Shown: one piece after another, positions 60,841-64,000 of the stretch | Layout of the letters: the number at the start of each line of letters is the position of its first letter | Position numbering within the stretch: position 1 is the stretch's first letter | Assembly (NCBI RefSeq): GCF_900240315.1 | Contig: NZ_OEPZ01000003.1 | Location: 186,001 to 250,000, forward strand | Direction: 5' to 3' | From: Dorea phocaeensis | GTDB lineage: Bacteria > Bacillota > Clostridia > Lachnospirales > Lachnospiraceae | DNA length: 64,000 bases | Made by a program: the position numbers and the translations under genes | The notes under the pieces: generated by a model | What the model was told of the DNA's origin: nothing | The model's input: the letters and a program-made list of their open reading frames with translations, nothing else | The model's database searches: none

Positions 60841-63156
60841 CTAATAAGTTAAAACTGTCGTACCAATTGGAATATAATCATAAAGCCATTTTGCGCAATT
60901 GATATTCAGTCTGACACATCCATGAGACAATTGCATTCCTAATCGTCCATCAGACAATCCACCTGTATATTTGCTGTACAGAACACTGTGGAAATAATAA
61001 TCTCTATAGAATGCCGTATACCAATAACATCTGGCAGATCCCGAATCAAAATATTGACCTTTCGTATACACCTGATATACTCCTTTTGGCGTTGGCGTAC
61101 CCGGTGCACCCGGTGAACATTTCCAAAAATAGAGTAAATTCCAATCTCCTGTGCTTCCCGTAAACACACCTACATTACATGCCCAGCAATCCACCAATAA
61201 CAGGTATCCTGTCGTACTGCTCTGTGTCTGTGCTCTCAAGAACATATTATATTGTTCTGCTGTCAGCATTGCGCCATTTCCCTGCACATACCAACCGCCA
61301 ACAAACGTATTCTTTGCCATCATACCATGAGGCTTTCCATAACCATCTCCATCTTGATAGAAATAATACCAGGTTCCACCAATTGCTTGCCAGCCGGTAC
61401 GCATTGCTCCATCACCAGCCAAAAAGTACCATTCGTTATTAAGATTCAACCAATTAGTAGCCATTGCTCCATTCACATGCATGTAATACCAATTTCCACC
61501 AATTACATGCCAGCCATCAGCCAGCATCTGATTCTGATTCTTTGGATCAAAATAATACCATGCGCCACCAATTGCCTGCCAGCCAGACATAATCTGTCCT
61601 GAATCCGGATGATAGTAATACCAATGACCTTCTTCATCCTGTACCCAGCCTGCTCTCATGGAACCATTTGCAGTAAACGTATACATTTGACCATTGATTT
61701 CTTTTTCGCAATTTTGGAGCATCAGCCCAGGATGTTCCGCATTCGATCCATCCAGATAATACCAAAGGCCTCCATCCTTTAACCAACCAGTCAAAAGAGC
61801 TCCTGTAGATGCTGCATAATACCTTCCTTCCGGTCTTGTTATCCACCCTACAAGCATTGCTCCCGATTCTCTGAAAAAGTAGGTGTGACCACCAATATTC
61901 TTTTTATCATCCGCAACCATCAATCCTGGGTATTTCGTATTGGCATCATCTAAATAGTACCATACTCCGCCAATATTTTTCCAACCAACAGAGCCTGTTG
62001 CATCTGTATAATACCAGCCTTCTTCCTGTTTGATCCATCCAGTCTTCATCACTCCGCTGATATCAAAAAAATAAGTTGCATTTCCCAGAACTTTTTTAGA
62101 ATCCGAAATCATCAACCCAGGATATTCCTCATGCGCCGGATCCAAATAATACCAGTTTGCTCCTACCTGTATCCAACCATTTACCTGCGCTCCACTGCCA
62201 TTCGCATAATACCAGCCTTCCGGTCTTAATACCCATCCAGTCAGCATTCGTCCGGTTTCTCCAAAAAAGTACGTCTGATTACCAATTACCTTTTTACCAT
62301 CAGCAGCCATCAAACCTGGATATTCTGCATTTGCATTATCCAGATAGTACCATGCTCCGCCAATATTTTTCCAGCCAACAGAGCCTGATGCATCTGTATA
62401 ATACCAGCCTTCTTCCTGTTTGATCCATCCAGTCCGCATAGCTCCGCCAAGGGCAAAGAAATAAGTGGAATCGCCAATCACCTTTTTGCAATTCTCTGCC
62501 ATACGCCCCAGATATTCCGGATCGGTACCATCCAAATAGTACCAATTTCCTCCGATTACCTGCCAGCCCGTCAGCATAGCTCCGCTTCCAGCAGTATAAT
62601 ACCAGCCCTCAGGTCTTAGAATCCAGCCAGACTTCATCTTTCCTGATACATCAAAGAAATAGTTGTGATCTCCAATCGGATATTTCCCATCTGCCAACAT
62701 AATTCCCGGCTTCTCAGCATTCTCACCATCAAAGTAGTACCATGCTCCGCCAATCACTCTCCAGCCAGCTGCCTTTTCACCAGATGCATCATAATAATAC
62801 CAGTCACTTCCCTGTAAAAGCCAACCCGGCGTTCCCGTCTGCCCCGGCGCCATCGGCTTTTCCAATTCTTCTGGTTTCTGTGTTTCTTCCGTTTTTTCTG
62901 GCTGCACTGCCAGTTCTCCACCTGCTGGGGTTCCCGCCTGCTCAGGCTGTTCCCCACCATCTGTCGGCGCCGCAGCGCCTAATCCTTCTGTGCCTTCCGG
63001 TATCACACCATCCATTTCAGATGCTTCCGGTACCACTGTCTCCTTCACATTCTGCGGGGACGGCTCTTCTGCCCTCGCATAAGAAACCGGCCCTGTCACC
63101 ATCGCAAAAGTCAATGCAAGTGCACAGATTTTCTGCACTAATGTCTTTTTCCTCAT
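60841..63156 (-). CDS. Secreted L,D-transpeptidase with choline-binding-type repeats
   Basis: 771 residues. Signal peptide about 1-29 (Y-A-R-A-E), Pro/Glu/Gly-rich linker (about 30-105), roughly 540 residues of G-W-x-x-I-G-G-x-W-Y-Y-L repeats, and a C-terminal YkuD domain (about 650-771) with the catalytic S-H-G-C-V-R (His745, Cys747). L,D-transpeptidases make 3-3 peptidoglycan crosslinks or attach proteins to the peptide stem. Repeats of about 65 residues alternate two types, and two blocks 130 residues apart are nearly identical at the DNA level (near 62000 and 62390). A paralogue follows upstream at 63190-64000 with only a 33-base gap, so both genes may share a promoter beyond the window. 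Confidence 0.92.
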   Translation of the reverse strand: MRKKTLVQKICALALTFAMVTGPVSYARAEEPSPQNVKETVVPEASEMDGVIPEGTEGLGAAAPTDGGEQPEQAGTPAGGELAVQPEKTEETQKPEELEKPMAPGQTGTPGWLLQGSDWYYYDASGEKAAGWRVIGGAWYYFDGENAEKPGIMLADGKYPIGDHNYFFDVSGKMKSGWILRPEGWYYTAGSGAMLTGWQVIGGNWYYLDGTDPEYLGRMAENCKKVIGDSTYFFALGGAMRTGWIKQEEGWYYTDASGSVGWKNIGGAWYYLDNANAEYPGLMAADGKKVIGNQTYFFGETGRMLTGWVLRPEGWYYANGSGAQVNGWIQVGANWYYLDPAHEEYPGLMISDSKKVLGNATYFFDISGVMKTGWIKQEEGWYYTDATGSVGWKNIGGVWYYLDDANTKYPGLMVADDKKNIGGHTYFFRESGAMLVGWITRPEGRYYAASTGALLTGWLKDGGLWYYLDGSNAEHPGLMLQNCEKEINGQMYTFTANGSMRAGWVQDEEGHWYYYHPDSGQIMSGWQAIGGAWYYFDPKNQNQMLADGWHVIGGNWYYMHVNGAMATNWLNLNNEWYFLAGDGAMRTGWQAIGGTWYYFYQDGDGYGKPHGMMAKNTFVGGWYVQGNGAMLTAEQYNMFLRAQTQSSTTGYLLLVDCWACNVGVFTGSTGDWNLLYFWKCSPGAPGTPTPKGVYQVYTKGQYFDSGSARCYWYTAFYRDYYFHSVLYSKYTGGLSDGRLGMQLSHGCVRLNINCAKWLYDYIPIGTTVLTY

Positions 63157-63189
63157 GTGCTTCTCCCTTTCCTTTAGTATATATATTCT

Positions 63190-64000
63190 TTAGTAAACTA
63201 CGACCGTCGTACCACTCGGCACGGTATCATAGATCCACTTCGCATTCCCGATCTCCAGTCTGACACATCCGTGAGACAAATGCATTCCAAGTCTTCCATC
63301 TGCCAGTCCTCCTGTATATTTATTATAAAGAACACTGTGGAACAAATAATTACCATAGAACTGTGTATACCAGTAACATCTGGATGATCCCGAATCAAAG
63401 TAATATCCCTTGGACTGTACCTTGAACACACCGCCAACCGTTGGTGTAGACGGCGCTCCAGGAGAACAACTCCAGAAATAGTTCAAATTCCAAGCTCCAG
63501 CATGCCCTGTAAACACACCCACACGGCATGCTGCTCTGTCAACCATAAGAAGATAATTCGTGTTACTGCTGTATGCCTGCGCTCTTAATGCCATACCGGA
63601 CTGTTCAGCTGTAAGCATTACGCCATTTCCTTGCAAACGATATCCATCAATCGTTGTATTTCTCGCCATCATACCATGAGTGCCGCCATGTGGATCATTT
63701 TCTGTATAGAAATAATACCAGTTATTGTCAACCCACTGCCATCCGGTACGCATCGCTCCATCGCCTGCCAGGAAATACCATTCTCCGCCAAGATTCAGCC
63801 ATCTTGTTGCCATCACGCCATTATCATGCATATAATACCATGCTCCGCCAATGACATGCCAGCCGCCTTCCATCATCTGATTATTGTTCATCGGATCCAG
63901 ATAATACCAAGCTCCGCCAACACGCTGCCAGCCAGACATCATCTGTCCCGATTCCGGATGATAGTAATACCAATGTTCCTCTTCATCCTTCACCCAGCCT
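63190..64000 (-). CDS. Second secreted L,D-transpeptidase, partial at window edge
   Basis: The frame is open through base 64000 (G-W-V-K-D-E-E-E continues a repeat), so the N terminus, signal peptide and most repeats are outside the window. The visible 270 residues are GW repeats and a complete YkuD domain with S-H-G-C-V-R-L. The GTG at 63993 is not the start. It closely resembles the C-terminal part of the 60841-63156 protein (same repeat order, same Y-F-D-S-G-S-x-R-C-Y-W-Y-T segment), so the two are tandem paralogues. Confidence 0.9.
   Translation of the reverse strand, partial: GWVKDEEEHWYYYHPESGQMMSGWQRVGGAWYYLDPMNNNQMMEGGWHVIGGAWYYMHDNGVMATRWLNLGGEWYFLAGDGAMRTGWQWVDNNWYYFYTENDPHGGTHGMMARNTTIDGYRLQGNGVMLTAEQSGMALRAQAYSSNTNYLLMVDRAACRVGVFTGHAGAWNLNYFWSCSPGAPSTPTVGGVFKVQSKGYYFDSGSSRCYWYTQFYGNYLFHSVLYNKYTGGLADGRLGMHLSHGCVRLEIGNAKWIYDTVPSGTTVVVY

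Overview
The window looks like chromosome from a low-to-middle GC Gram-positive gut anaerobe of the Lachnospiraceae type (inference from family content, AGGAGG-type ribosome binding sites, Lachnospiraceae-like PTS and cell-wall genes; no rRNA or marker tree was available). No tRNA, rRNA or CRISPR array was seen. Almost all genes lie on the minus strand; the plus-strand genes are a cold-shock protein, a polysaccharide deacetylase, one glycosyltransferase and a small HTH regulator.

Region 1 (1-9.4 kb) is sugar and purine uptake: the N-terminal end of a D-serine ammonia-lyase, an AzgA-type purine permease, and a complete fructose cassette read right to left: fruR (DeoR regulator), fruK, fruA (EIIABC), ptsH (HPr) and ptsI (Enzyme I). 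A second full-length Enzyme I gene lies just upstream with its own promoter. The fru promoter carries repeated TGACTGAAA sites that are the probable FruR operators, and the HPr has Arg where the regulatory Ser46 should be.

Region 2 (9.4-18.3 kb) is housekeeping: cysK, a cold-shock protein, an SseB-family protein, a class I ribonucleotide reductase (nrdA-nrdB), a membrane-anchored polysaccharide deacetylase and glmS.

Region 3 (18.3-33 kb) builds and attaches surface polysaccharide: a membrane-anchored cohesin-like protein, two LytR-CpsA-Psr (LCP) ligases, an initiating sugar-phosphate transferase, a Wzy-like polymerase, two rhamnosyltransferase-like GT2 enzymes, and the dTDP-L-rhamnose operon rmlA-B-D-C. 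The rml promoter has a 19-bp spacer holding a perfect 8-bp inverted repeat, the layout used by MerR activators, and the gene directly upstream encodes a MerR domain fused to a methyltransferase.

Region 4 (33-36 kb) is accessory: an HTH regulator with an inverted-repeat operator candidate, then a recent 1.2-kb tandem duplication of an Rpn/PD-(D/E)XK nuclease gene, each copy followed by a cluster of strong palindromes.

Region 5 (36-64 kb) is a second, large surface-glycan locus. A 16-gene minus-strand run (58.2 to 39.5 kb, promoter TTGACA-17-TAAAAT) encodes a flippase, a LicD-family transferase, GT4 and GT2 enzymes, a DPM1-like GT/DUF2304/DUF2142 trio, a WsaF-like multidomain rhamnosyltransferase, a Wzm/Wzt ABC exporter, two more large GTs, and a GNAT/ATP-grasp/DegT/ATP-grasp set whose last gene is frameshifted. 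It is flanked by large secreted proteins with choline-binding-type GW repeats: an amidase-glucosaminidase autolysin, a metallo-beta-lactamase-fold protein resembling pneumococcal phosphorylcholine esterase (Pce/CbpE), and two L,D-transpeptidases. LicD (adds phosphocholine-type groups), Pce (removes them) and repeat proteins (bind them) form one coherent hypothesis: a phosphoryl-choline-like decoration system for a rhamnose-rich wall polysaccharide. This is the most interesting reading of the window, and it is inference.
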